Shown here: piece by piece, positions 14,249 to 21,408 of the stretch
Layout: the number at the start of each line of letters is the position of its first letter
Position numbering within the stretch: position 1 is the first letter of the stretch
Source of the DNA: an uncultured Bacteroidales bacterium
GTDB lineage: Bacteria > Bacteroidota > Bacteroidia > Bacteroidales > Paludibacteraceae
DNA: 22,519 nucleotides
Reading direction: 5' to 3'
Assembly: GCA_937911235.1 (NCBI GenBank)
Contig: CALDPN010000077.1
Coordinates: 1 to 22,519, forward strand
Made by a program: the position numbers and the translations under genes
The notes under the pieces: model-generated
The model's database searches: none
What the model saw: the letters and a program-made list of their open reading frames with translations, nothing else
Told to the model about the DNA's origin: nothing

Positions 14249-15448
14249 TTATTTTATAATATATTCATAGGCGCCAATTAGATTCCCTTTAATCTTTTCA
14301 AGTTGCCACATAGATTCTGACATACAAATGGTATCTACCTTCACATATATAGAATCAAAATCTGTAGCTTCAAATGAACTAATGTCAAGATATCCTATTC
14401 CTCCTTCTTCTGATTTTAAAATTCTAAGATTAGGAAGTTGTTCTTTATTTAATCTTATGTATTTATGTTTTTTAGAAGCATATCCATAATATCTAAAATT
14501 ATATGTTAATGATTTTAAATTTGGAAGCACTTCGTTAACAATCATTTCTGAATCAAAAAGAATAGCTTCTTCTATGGATTTTGGAGGTATTAATTTAAAT
14601 TCAACCAAATCATAAGCTCCATGTAATTCTAATCTTTTAAAAGTTTTCAAGTTTGTATATTGGCGTAAATCTAATAACTTGATTCCAGGAATAGCATAAA
14701 TCATTAGAGTTTCGATAGAGTTATTTAAAATAATATCAGTAAAAAAAGGTTGCTTACAGGTGCTTGCTTTATCAGGGTCAATATATGGATATGATGTATA
14801 TTCATAGAACCAATCATGAATTTGTACTTTTTTTAATTTATAAGCACTTAGATCTAAAGTACCTAAATCTGTATCTATCCCTAGAGTAATTTCTTTTAAA
14901 TTTGGTAAATAATGTGATAAATCAAAGAAATAACTACTCATAATATAATCATCATTTAAATACTTATGATTAAATTTTTCTGCCATTTGTAGTTCTGCAA
15001 CGGTAACAGTGTCGTCATTATTCAAGTCTAATCCCCAATCTAAAAAGAAATATGGGTGTTTTCTATTAAAATCTCTTAGAAAATCTATTACTTCATATTT
15101 TATTGAACTCTCAATTGGCCCGTATACGCTCATAACTTTAGCATAAACAGTTACAGTTCCTTCTTTTTTGCCAGTTAGATAACCATCTGGACTAATCGTT
15201 GCGATTTCTTCATTACTTACCCAAAATGTCATTGGATATAAATTTGAATCCCAGTTTTTAAAAGCATTAAAATCAAAAACAAGAATACTATCTCTTTCAA
15301 TTATATTCCTTTTTTCTGGTTCAACTTTATATAGAAATACAACGTCACGATATGGATATGCTCCCTCTATTTTTTCAATTTCTTTCTCGCAAGAAAGGAA
15401 TAGGAGTGAGGTGGTGACTAATAGGATTAGGTTTAATAGTTTTTTCAT
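14249..15448 (-). CDS. Lipoprotein with Big2-like domain, EF-hand-like loop and leucine-rich C-terminus (copy 1)
   Basis: 399 residues, function unknown, paralogue of 11917-13074. Seen: SPII signal with Cys20 (FLSC) followed by EKEIEK; Big2-like domain at about 65-120 (WVSNEEIATISPDGYLTGK); EF-hand-type loop DLNNDDTVTVAE at 141-152; then leucine-rich, strand-like repeats (LPNLKEITLG, IPGIKLLDLRQYTNLKTF, LPNLRILKSE), ending DSIYVKVDTICMSESM and EYIIK. Between the copies the N-terminal signal, Big2 core, EF-hand frame and DLRQYTNLK segment are strongly conserved, while the strand-repeat surfaces differ. No TAnnTTTG promoter is seen between it and the tRNA-Cys terminator, so its transcription start is unclear. 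Confidence 0.85.
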   Translation of the reverse strand: MKKLLNLILLVTTSLLFLSCEKEIEKIEGAYPYRDVVFLYKVEPEKRNIIERDSILVFDFNAFKNWDSNLYPMTFWVSNEEIATISPDGYLTGKKEGTVTVYAKVMSVYGPIESSIKYEVIDFLRDFNRKHPYFFLDWGLDLNNDDTVTVAELQMAEKFNHKYLNDDYIMSSYFFDLSHYLPNLKEITLGIDTDLGTLDLSAYKLKKVQIHDWFYEYTSYPYIDPDKASTCKQPFFTDIILNNSIETLMIYAIPGIKLLDLRQYTNLKTFKRLELHGAYDLVEFKLIPPKSIEEAILFDSEMIVNEVLPNLKSLTYNFRYYGYASKKHKYIRLNKEQLPNLRILKSEEGGIGYLDISSFEATDFDSIYVKVDTICMSESMWQLEKIKGNLIGAYEYIIK

Positions 15449-15497
15449 GGTTTTATAGGGTTTTATTGTTCTTGTTATTTATTTCCTTTCTCTTTTA
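15446..15497 (-). repeat. Upstream block shared with 13072-13121
   Basis: The leader of lipoprotein copy 1, matching the leader of copy 2. It includes TTTATAGGGTTTTA, TTGTTATTTATTT and a TTTCTCTTTTA core that in copy 2 encodes the end of the unknown gene. Confidence 0.8.
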
Positions 15498-15570
15498 CAT
15501 AACTTATTGTTACAGGATATTTTCCTACTGTTAGTATTAGATAACAAAAAAAGCGATGTTTTGTGAACAT
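15475..15570 (-). pseudogene. 31-codon ORF ending in a remnant of the unknown gene's C-terminus
   Basis: Minus-strand ORF starting inside the tRNA-Cys terminator hairpin (ATG at 15570) and ending KYPVTISYVKEKGNK at 15475. The last codons match the end of the gene at 13099 (KEKTNK plus stop), and the DNA after it matches too. The first half is unlikely to be a real gene. Most likely this is the truncated end of a lost upstream copy. Confidence 0.4.
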
Positions 15571-15578
15571 CGCTTTTT
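15548..15578 (-). terminator. Intrinsic terminator after tRNA-Cys
   Basis: Inverted repeat AGCGATGTT / AACATCGCT with a GTG-centred loop and a T7 run on the minus strand, 7 bases after the tRNA 3' end. The A/T runs on both sides make it symmetrical. Confidence 0.85.
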
Positions 15579-15584
15579 GTTTTG

Positions 15585-15655
15585 AGGTTCCTGGCGGATT
15601 CGAACCGCCGTAGACGGTTTTGCAGACCGGTGCCTAGCCACTCGGCCAAGGAACC
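15585..15655 (-). tRNA. tRNA-Cys (GCA)
   Basis: 71 bases with all arms readable on the minus strand: acceptor GGTTCCT/AGGAACC, D arm with GGCCGAGTGGCTAGGC, anticodon stem CCGGT/ACCGT around loop CTGCAAA (anticodon GCA), short variable region, and T arm GGCGG-TTCGAAT-CCGCC. CCA is not encoded. Own promoter at 15667-15696 and own terminator. Confidence 0.97.
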
Positions 15656-15666
15656 TTAAGGCAGTG

Positions 15667-15696
15667 CAAAGGTAATACTTTTCTTTTAATTACAAA
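15667..15696 (-). promoter_or_regulatory. Bacteroidota-type promoter of tRNA-Cys
   Basis: Minus strand TTTG (15696-15693), 18 bases, TACCTTTG (15674-15667). The predicted start near 15660 is about five bases before the mature 5' end. The spacing is slightly short; a second TTTG lies five bases further upstream. Confidence 0.7.
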
Positions 15697-15781
15697 ACAA
15701 AACGGCGGAATTTTTCAATAAAAATTTGTTTTAGGCAGTAAAAACACACATTTATATTATTATTATATCAATAAAAAGTTT

Positions 15782-15789
15782 AACTTTGC
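15782..15789 (+). promoter_or_regulatory. -7 box for the TPR gene and ribH
   Basis: TAACTTTG matches TAnnTTTG. No clear TTTG lies 19-21 bases upstream. The start near 15796 gives a leader of about 72 bases that contains the hairpin at 15816-15836. Confidence 0.5.
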
Positions 15790-15815
15790 AGTTCTAATAC
15801 GCAAAAAAAATAACG

Positions 15816-15836
15816 GACGCTGCACGCAGACGTCCC
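15816..15836 (+). repeat. GC-rich hairpin, possibly a REP-like repeat
   Basis: GGACG / CGTCC with an inner CTG/CAG stem, in otherwise very AT-rich leader DNA; flanked by CCTAC on the right. It is not followed by a T-run, so it is not a terminator. The compact GC-rich palindrome is typical of small dispersed repeats. Dispersal is inference. Confidence 0.4.
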
Positions 15837-15867
15837 TACATAGAAAATAACAATAAATAATTATATC

Positions 15868-16581
15868 ATGGCAAACAAAAAAAATAATCCAGTAGATGCT
15901 ACAGAACAAGAGTTAAAAAACTTAGAAGGTGCGTTAAGTACATCTGAAGCATTTTTAGAAAAAAATCAAAAACCTTTACTTTATGCATTAGCAGCAGTAG
16001 TTGCAGTGTTAGTATGCTGGTTAGTGGTAGATAACTTTATGGTTCAACCAAAATCTGAAGAAGCTGCTCAGCAAATGGCGTTAGGTCAAATTTACTATGC
16101 TGCTGGTCAATACGAAAAAGCTATCAATGGAGATAGCATTGAATTTATTGGTTTTGCTTCAGCTGCAGACGAATATTCAATTACAAAATCTGGCAATCTT
16201 GCTAAAGCATACGCTGGTTTAGCATATTTTAAACTTGCAGATTACGACAACGCTATTTCTTATCTAGAAGGTTTCTCTGCTTCAGACAATATTCTTCAAT
16301 ATACAGTGAAATCTACTTTAGGAGACTGCTACGCAATGCAAGGCGACGCTGAAAAAGCTATTTCTTGCTACAAAAAAGCTGCTAAAGCAGACAATATCTT
16401 AGTAGCTAGCGCTGCTTTAATGAAAGCAGCTCGTGCATACGAGTCTCTTGGCGATTTTGCTTCTGCAGAAGCTGCTTACAAAGAAATTAAAACTCGTTTC
16501 GAAGGTAAAATGACTGGTATTACCGACATTGACGAAATTGATAAATATATTGAATCTGCTTCTTTAAAAAATGGCAAGTAA
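15868..16581 (+). CDS. Membrane-anchored tetratricopeptide repeat protein
   Basis: 237 residues. Seen: short charged N-terminus, one transmembrane segment at about 37-57 (LLYALAAVVAVLVCWLVV), then TPR-type helices (ALGQIYYAAGQYEKAI; AYAGLAYFKLADYDNAI; TLGDCYAMQGDAEKAI; AARAYESLGDFASAEAAY). This is the layout of YfgM-like proteins, which hold partner proteins at the inner membrane; function by analogy only. It overlaps the ribH start by 11 bases, so translation is probably coupled. The codons are clean and the start ATG at 15868 fits the membrane topology. Confidence 0.88.
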   Translation: MANKKNNPVDATEQELKNLEGALSTSEAFLEKNQKPLLYALAAVVAVLVCWLVVDNFMVQPKSEEAAQQMALGQIYYAAGQYEKAINGDSIEFIGFASAADEYSITKSGNLAKAYAGLAYFKLADYDNAISYLEGFSASDNILQYTVKSTLGDCYAMQGDAEKAISCYKKAAKADNILVASAALMKAARAYESLGDFASAEAAYKEIKTRFEGKMTGITDIDEIDKYIESASLKNGK

Positions 16582-17053
16582 GCTACATAACCTTTCAGAA
16601 TATGATGCTAACTCTATGCCTGATAAGGCTATAGTGGCAAAACAATCTTACGCTATTGCAGTGGCAGACTGGAACTCTAATGTTACCTTCGCTCTACTTG
16701 AAGGCGCATTGGAAGCTCTAGAAGAAAATGGTGCAGTGGATGTAGATGTGGTTCATGTGCCAGGTGCATTTGAGCTTACCTACGCTGCAAAAAACTTTCA
16801 GTCTAAAAAGAAATATGATGCTATTATAGTGTTGGGCTGTGTAATTCAAGGAGATACTCCTCACTTCGATTATGTTTGCTCTGGCACTACACAAGGCGTT
16901 GCTCAGCTTAATGCTCGCGAAGGTTTCCCTCCTGTTATCTTCGGTTTGCTTACAGTAAATACTCTTCAGCAAGCGCTAGATAGATGTGGTGGTGAACTCG
17001 GAAATAAGGGTGTTGAGGCTGCTGTTACAGCAATCAAGATGGCTAATATCTAA
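16571..17053 (+). CDS. ribH: 6,7-dimethyl-8-ribityllumazine synthase
   Basis: Penultimate step of riboflavin synthesis: condenses 5-amino-6-ribitylamino-uracil with 3,4-dihydroxy-2-butanone 4-phosphate, in the cytosol as a large oligomer. Seen: 160 residues, normal length; AVADWNSNVT (substrate loop), VHVPGAFELTYAAK, VLGCVIQGDTPHFDYVC with the conserved His98, and PPVIFGLLTVNTLQQALDR, then GNKGVEAA near the C-terminus. The start overlaps the TPR gene by 11 bases. A strong terminator follows. No other rib gene is in the window. Confidence 0.97.
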   Translation: MASKLHNLSEYDANSMPDKAIVAKQSYAIAVADWNSNVTFALLEGALEALEENGAVDVDVVHVPGAFELTYAAKNFQSKKKYDAIIVLGCVIQGDTPHFDYVCSGTTQGVAQLNAREGFPPVIFGLLTVNTLQQALDRCGGELGNKGVEAAVTAIKMANI

Positions 17054-17076
17054 GTAGACAATTTCTACTATATAAC

Positions 17077-17105
17077 AAATCCCGGCTCATTGAGTCGGGA
17101 TTTTT
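17077..17105 (+). terminator. Intrinsic terminator after ribH
   Basis: Stem AAATCCCG / CGGGATTT with an inner CTC/GAG pairing and a T5 run, 24 bases beyond the ribH stop and just before the convergent ftsE stop at 17109. Confidence 0.88.
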
Positions 17106-17108
17106 GCT

Positions 17109-17789
17109 TTATACTAATAATCTGTTATTTTCTACTTTGAGAACTTTGCCTGGGTGGGTTTCTAGAAGTCCTAGGTTGTGAGTTGCCATTACTATGGCAG
17201 TGTTTTCTCTTTTGCATATGCCATGTAGTAGGTCTAAAATGGCATTACCTGTTTCTGGGTCTAGGTTACCTGTTGGCTCGTCGGCAAGGATTAATGAAGG
17301 CTTGTTTAAAAGTGCACGTGCAATAACAATACGTTGTTGCTCGCCACCAGAAAGTTCGTGTGGCATTTTGTAGCCTTTATTTGCCATACCCACTTCGTTA
17401 AGAACTTCTTCTATTCTTTTGTTCATATCGTTTTTGTCTTTCCAATCTGTGGCTTTAAGCACAAATAAAAGATTTTCATAAACGGTACGGTCCATTAATA
17501 GTTGGAAGTCTTGGAATATTATACCTATTTTTCTGCGTAGAAATGGAATTTCTTTTTGCTCGATTTCATTTAAATCGAAGTTGAAAACTTCGGCATTGCC
17601 TTCGGTGATAGGAAGCTCGGCATAGATAGTTTTAAGTAAACTACTTTTACCTGAACCTACGCTACCAATAAGGTAATAGAATTCGCCAGCAGAGATTTCA
17701 AGTGATACGTCTTTTAGCACCACTTGTTCTTTTTGGCAGATTTCTACGCCGCTATATTTAATAAGTATATTATTGGTTTGGGTACTCAT
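17109..17789 (-). CDS. ftsE: Cell-division ABC ATPase FtsE-like
   Basis: 226 residues, cytosolic ATPase normally paired with the membrane protein FtsX to activate peptidoglycan hydrolases at the septum. Seen: Walker A GSVGSGKSS (42-50), Q-loop in IGIIFQDFQLLMDRTVYEN, signature LSGGEQQR, Walker B LILADEPTGNLD and the H-loop ATHN. The FQDFQLL and TVYEN text is typical of FtsE rather than LolD or MacB. ftsX is not adjacent in this window. Its start overlaps the end of hisIE by 20 bases, making it the last gene of the histidine run. Confidence 0.85.
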   Translation of the reverse strand: MSTQTNNILIKYSGVEICQKEQVVLKDVSLEISAGEFYYLIGSVGSGKSSLLKTIYAELPITEGNAEVFNFDLNEIEQKEIPFLRRKIGIIFQDFQLLMDRTVYENLLFVLKATDWKDKNDMNKRIEEVLNEVGMANKGYKMPHELSGGEQQRIVIARALLNKPSLILADEPTGNLDPETGNAILDLLHGICKRENTAIVMATHNLGLLETHPGKVLKVENNRLLV

Positions 17790-18393
17790 CTTTTGTTACT
17801 TTATGACGTTTCTTTAAGTCTGCAGCAAGATCTTCAATGCGTAAGCCTTTTGAAGTAAGAAGCACTATTAAGTGATATAACAAGTCTGAAGACTCATAGA
17901 TAAGTCTGCTATTGTTATTTGCCATGGCTTCGATAACAGTTTCAACAGCTTCTTCACCCACTTTTTGAGACATTTTAGCCACGCCTTTTTGGAAAAGTGA
18001 AGTGGTGTAAGAACCCTCTGGCATTTCCTCGTAGCGTTTGTTGATAAACTCTTGAAGAGTGCTAAGGAAAAGGATAGGGTTTTCTGTGTTTACTTCGTTG
18101 AAACAGGTGTCTGCACCAGTGTGACAAACAGGACCAACAGGGTTTACTTTGATAAGTAGTGTATCGTTGTCGCAGTCTTCTTTAATAGAAACCACGTTTA
18201 GGAAGTTACCACTTGTTTCACCTTTTGTCCATAGGCAGTTGCGAGAACGGCTATAGAAGCAAACTTTATTAGTTTCAATAGTTTTGTCTAGGGATTCTTT
18301 ATTCATGTAACCAAGCATCAAAACTTTGTTTGTAACAGCGTCTTGAATAATGGCTGGAATAAGACCTCCTTGTTTTTCAAAATCTAAATTCAT
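17770..18393 (-). CDS. hisIE: Bifunctional phosphoribosyl-AMP cyclohydrolase / phosphoribosyl-ATP pyrophosphatase
   Basis: Steps 2 and 3 of histidine synthesis. Seen: 207 residues. HisI half (about 1-110): MLGYMNKESL, then FYSRSRNCLWTKGETSGNFL, then DCDNDTLLIKVNPVGPVCHT, with the Cys, His and Asp residues that bind zinc and magnesium. HisE half (about 115-207): the YTTSLFQKGVAKMSQKVGEE helix with metal-binding Glu residues, followed by EAVETVIEAMANN and SSDLLYHLIVLL. The ATG at 18393 overlaps the hisF stop by 4 bases. Confidence 0.97.
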   Translation of the reverse strand: MNLDFEKQGGLIPAIIQDAVTNKVLMLGYMNKESLDKTIETNKVCFYSRSRNCLWTKGETSGNFLNVVSIKEDCDNDTLLIKVNPVGPVCHTGADTCFNEVNTENPILFLSTLQEFINKRYEEMPEGSYTTSLFQKGVAKMSQKVGEEAVETVIEAMANNNSRLIYESSDLLYHLIVLLTSKGLRIEDLAADLKKRHKVTKDEYPNQ

Positions 18394-19142
18394 CTTACTG
18401 GGATATTGTTGTTTCTCAAATATTCTTTTAATTCTTTAATGTTGATTTCACCGAAGTGGAATACACTTGCTGCTAGGGCTGCGTCTGCTTTACCTACTAG
18501 GAATGCATCTTTGAAGTGTTCCATTGTACCAGCACCACCAGATGCAATTACTGGGATGTTTAGGCTTTCGTGAAGTGCTGCAAGAGCGTCGTTTGGATAG
18601 CCAGTTTTTACACCGTCGTGGCTCATACTTGTGAATAGAATTTCGCCTGCACCACGTTGCTCTGCTTCTATTGCCCATTCTACAAGTTTACGTTCTGTAG
18701 GAATACGACCACCATTTAGGTAGCAAATCCATTCGTTGTTTTCAAATTGAGCATCGATAGCTACAACGCACACTTGAGAACCGAAGTTTTTAGCAATGTC
18801 GTTGATAAGTTGTGGGTTGCGAAGTGCTGCAGAGTTGATAGAAACTTTGTCTGCACCTGCATTTAGTAGTCTTTCTACATCTGAAAGTTCGCCAATACCA
18901 CCACCTACAGTGAATGGAATGCTAGTGCTTGCTGCTACGCGTTTTACTACGTCAACGAAAGTTTTTCTGCCTTCGTGAGAAGCAGTAATATCTAGAAATA
19001 CTAATTCGTCTGCGCCTGCTTCGCTATACATAGCTGCCATTTCTACAGGGTCGCCTGCATGACGAAAGTTTACGAAATTTACACCTTTTACAGTCTTGCC
19101 GTCTTTCACATCTAGGCAAGGGATAATTCTTTTAGCTAACAT
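18390..19142 (-). CDS. hisF: Imidazole glycerol phosphate synthase cyclase subunit
   Basis: Cyclase half of IGP synthase; takes ammonia from HisH and makes imidazole-glycerol phosphate and AICAR from PRFAR. Seen: 250 residues, TIM barrel, RIIPCLDVKDGKTVKGVNF with catalytic Asp11, VVAIDAQ with Asp130, and phosphate-binding loops FTVGGGIG and IASGGAG. The start overlaps the hisA end by 11 bases. Confidence 0.98.
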   Translation of the reverse strand: MLAKRIIPCLDVKDGKTVKGVNFVNFRHAGDPVEMAAMYSEAGADELVFLDITASHEGRKTFVDVVKRVAASTSIPFTVGGGIGELSDVERLLNAGADKVSINSAALRNPQLINDIAKNFGSQVCVVAIDAQFENNEWICYLNGGRIPTERKLVEWAIEAEQRGAGEILFTSMSHDGVKTGYPNDALAALHESLNIPVIASGGAGTMEHFKDAFLVGKADAALAASVFHFGEINIKELKEYLRNNNIPVR

Positions 19143-19854
19143 ATTTTTCTAATTCTTTCAATGAGATTTTGCCTTCGTATATTGCTTTGCCAAAGATTAC
19201 CGCAGGAATGCCTGCTTCATCTAGCTTTATAATGTCTTCCATGCTACTCACACCGCCACTTGCTATAAGGTGTAGGGTAGGGTGAGCATTCATTATTTCT
19301 TTGTAAAGTTCAATTGATGGGCCTTGAAGCATACCATCTTTTGCTATATCTGTGCAGATTACTTTACCTATGCCTTTGTTGATATAAGACTCAAGGAATG
19401 GGAAAAGTTCTGTGTCGGTGTCTTCTAACCAACCTGTTACTGCAATTTTCTTGTCTTTTACGTCTGCACCTAGAATAATCTTTTCGCCAGAAAATTTACT
19501 TATCCATGATTCAAATACTGTAGGATTTTTCACTGCAATGCTTCCGCCTGTAATCATACTTGCGCCAGATTCAAATGCAATGCGTAAGTCTTCGTCTGTT
19601 TTTAGTCCGCCACCAAAGTCAATTATCAAGTCTGTGCCATTTGCAATAGTTTCAAGTACTTTGTAGTTTACTATGTGTTGAGCTTTTGCTCCGTCTAGGT
19701 CTACAAGGTGAAGGCGTTTTATACCATGATCCCTAAAACTTTTAGCCACTTCTAGTGGGTTTTCGTTGTATGTTTTTTTACTATTGTAATCACCTTGTGA
19801 AAGGCGTACACATTTGCCGTCGATAATGTCTATGGCAGGGATTAATTCTATCAT
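19132..19854 (-). CDS. hisA: ProFAR isomerase (phosphoribosylformimino-AICAR-phosphate isomerase)
   Basis: Amadori isomerisation of ProFAR to PRFAR, the step before HisHF. Seen: 240 residues, TIM barrel, IPAIDIIDGKCVRL with catalytic Asp9, LGADVKD with Asp131, phosphate loops DFGGGLK and IASGGVSS, and the VICTDIAKDGMLQGP segment typical of HisA. The ATG overlaps the hisH stop (ATGA). Confidence 0.98.
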   Translation of the reverse strand: MIELIPAIDIIDGKCVRLSQGDYNSKKTYNENPLEVAKSFRDHGIKRLHLVDLDGAKAQHIVNYKVLETIANGTDLIIDFGGGLKTDEDLRIAFESGASMITGGSIAVKNPTVFESWISKFSGEKIILGADVKDKKIAVTGWLEDTDTELFPFLESYINKGIGKVICTDIAKDGMLQGPSIELYKEIMNAHPTLHLIASGGVSSMEDIIKLDEAGIPAVIFGKAIYEGKISLKELEKYVS

Positions 19855-20435
19855 AAATTAATAAAGTTCTCTAAAATTTTTGTTCCTACATCACCGCTTT
19901 TTTCTGGGTGAAATTGTGTGGCATAGAAATTGTCTTTGTTTAGTGCGCTTGCAAACTCTTCTATGTAATTTGTGGTTGCAATGGCTTCTTTGCACAATGG
20001 CACATAATAACTATGTACAAAATATGCGTGGTTGCCTTCTGTTACTCCTTTCATAAGGTCTGATTTAAGGTTTTCTACCTGATTCCAGCCCATATGAGGA
20101 ATTTTTTCGCGGTTGCGAGGAATAAATTTCTTTACAGGTAAATCAAAAATCCCTAAGCATTCCACATCACCCTCTTCTGAGTGTTTGCACATAAGTTGCA
20201 TTCCAAGGCAAATACCAAGAACAGGTTGGGTTAAACTCTTGATAAGAGTATCCAATCCTCTTTCTTTAAGGTAATTCATGGTGGTTTCGGCTTCGCCTAC
20301 GCCAGGGAAAATAACCTTGTCTGCTTGTTGGATTAATTCTTTGTTGTCTGTTACTACAGGGTCTACACCAATTCTGCGCAATGCGTGCACTACGCTATGA
20401 ATGTTTCCTGCATTATATTTAATTACAACTACCAT
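19851..20435 (-). CDS. hisH: Imidazole glycerol phosphate synthase glutaminase subunit
   Basis: Class I glutamine amidotransferase that feeds ammonia to HisF. Seen: 194 residues; KYNAGNIHSVVHAL at the N-terminus, FPGVGEA oxyanion region, GICLGMQ with nucleophile Cys76, and ATQFHPEKSG with His176 and Glu178. Catalytic triad complete. It starts 7 bases after the purU stop, so the histidine genes are probably transcribed from the purU promoter. Confidence 0.98.
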   Translation of the reverse strand: MVVVIKYNAGNIHSVVHALRRIGVDPVVTDNKELIQQADKVIFPGVGEAETTMNYLKERGLDTLIKSLTQPVLGICLGMQLMCKHSEEGDVECLGIFDLPVKKFIPRNREKIPHMGWNQVENLKSDLMKGVTEGNHAYFVHSYYVPLCKEAIATTNYIEEFASALNKDNFYATQFHPEKSGDVGTKILENFINL

Positions 20436-20442
20436 CGGTTTA

Positions 20443-21312
20443 TTATCCGAATACTATAGTTTTGTTTTTGTAAACTAAAATTTTTCTTTCGATGTGTTTT
20501 TCTACACCACGAGAAAGCACCACTTTTTCTAGGTCTTGACCTTTGCGAATAAGGTTTTCGATGCTGTCTTTGTGAGAGATACGAGCTACGTCTTGTTTGA
20601 TGATAGGACCTGCGTCTAGTTCTTCAGTTACATAGTGAGAAGTAGCACCAATGATTTTTACACCACGTTCAAACGCTGCGTGATATGGTTTTGCGCCCAC
20701 GAATGCAGGAAGGAATGAGTGGTGAATATTGATAATATTGTTTGGATATGCTTTAATAAATTCTGGAGAAATTATTTGCATATATTTTGCTAGCACAGAG
20801 AAAGTGATGTTATACTCTTTAAGTAGAGCCATCTCTTTTGCTTCTTGTTCTTCCTTGTTTTCTTTTGTAATTGGGAAATAGTAATAAGGAATATTAAACT
20901 TCTTAGCCACGTGCTCAAGGTCTGGGTGGTTGCTTATGATAAGTGGAATTTCCACGTTCCAGTCGCCAGCTTCGTAGTGAGCAAGAAGGTCGTACATACA
21001 GTGTGCTTGTTTAGAAACAAACAGTGCCATGCGAGGTTTTTGGTTTTGGAAATGGATTTGGAATTCCATCTCGTATTTGTTCGCAAGTAGGGTTTGGAAA
21101 TATTCGTTTATCTTATCTGTTGGGATAAGGAAATTTTCTAGTTCCCATTCCACACGCATAAAGAAAATCTTTTCTACCTTGTCAACGTGTTGGTCTAGGT
21201 AAATAATATTACCCTTGTTGATGTTTATAAACTCTGTCACTGCCGCAATAATACCTTGTTTGTCAGGGCAGTGAAGTAAAAGTACTGCTGTATTTTTGTT
21301 TGTATTTTTCAT
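20443..21312 (-). CDS. purU: Formyltetrahydrofolate deformylase
   Basis: Hydrolyses 10-formyl-THF to THF and formate. Seen: 289 residues from the ATG at 21312. N-terminal ACT domain (CPDKQGIIAAVTEFI, then YLDQHVD), then a formyltransferase-fold domain with LAKYMQIISPEFI, INIHHSFLPAFVGAKPY (catalytic His) and LDAGPIIKQD (catalytic Asp233). The ACT domain plus HHSFLPAF separates it from PurN. The frame is open to an ATG at 21363, but those codons lie across the predicted -7 box (21341-21348) and an A10 run, so 21312 is the start. It heads the his run. Linking formyl-THF turnover to histidine and purine metabolism through AICAR is plausible inference. Confidence 0.96.
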   Translation of the reverse strand: MKNTNKNTAVLLLHCPDKQGIIAAVTEFININKGNIIYLDQHVDKVEKIFFMRVEWELENFLIPTDKINEYFQTLLANKYEMEFQIHFQNQKPRMALFVSKQAHCMYDLLAHYEAGDWNVEIPLIISNHPDLEHVAKKFNIPYYYFPITKENKEEQEAKEMALLKEYNITFSVLAKYMQIISPEFIKAYPNNIINIHHSFLPAFVGAKPYHAAFERGVKIIGATSHYVTEELDAGPIIKQDVARISHKDSIENLIRKGQDLEKVVLSRGVEKHIERKILVYKNKTIVFG

Positions 21313-21340
21313 TATTACTGGATAGAACAATTTTAACGTG

Positions 21341-21348
21341 CAAAAATA
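21341..21348 (-). promoter_or_regulatory. -7 box for the purU-his-ftsE run
   Basis: Minus strand TATTTTTG matches TAnnTTTG; the start would be near 21334, giving a leader of about 22 bases. The nearest upstream TTTG (21364-21361) is only 12 bases away, so the -33 box is doubtful. Confidence 0.45.
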
Positions 21349-21408
21349 CATTTTTTTTTTCAAACATTTTCGATAAAATCCTTATATTTACAAAAAAATA
21401 TCACAATT

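Noticed and set aside
15475..15570. 31-codon ORF after tRNA-Cys as an independent small protein
   Set aside because: It begins inside a terminator hairpin and only its last codons resemble anything; a truncated gene end explains it better.
15548..15655. Attachment site at tRNA-Cys for an integrative element
   Set aside because: No direct repeat of the tRNA 3' end was found in the window, and there is no integrase or other mobility gene.
15790..15867. FMN riboswitch upstream of the TPR/ribH pair
   Set aside because: The leader is too short and shows one simple hairpin rather than the conserved multi-helix FMN element.
21312..21363. Upstream ATG at 21363 as the purU start
   Set aside because: The added residues translate the promoter and poly-A tract; the ACT domain begins just after the 21312 start.
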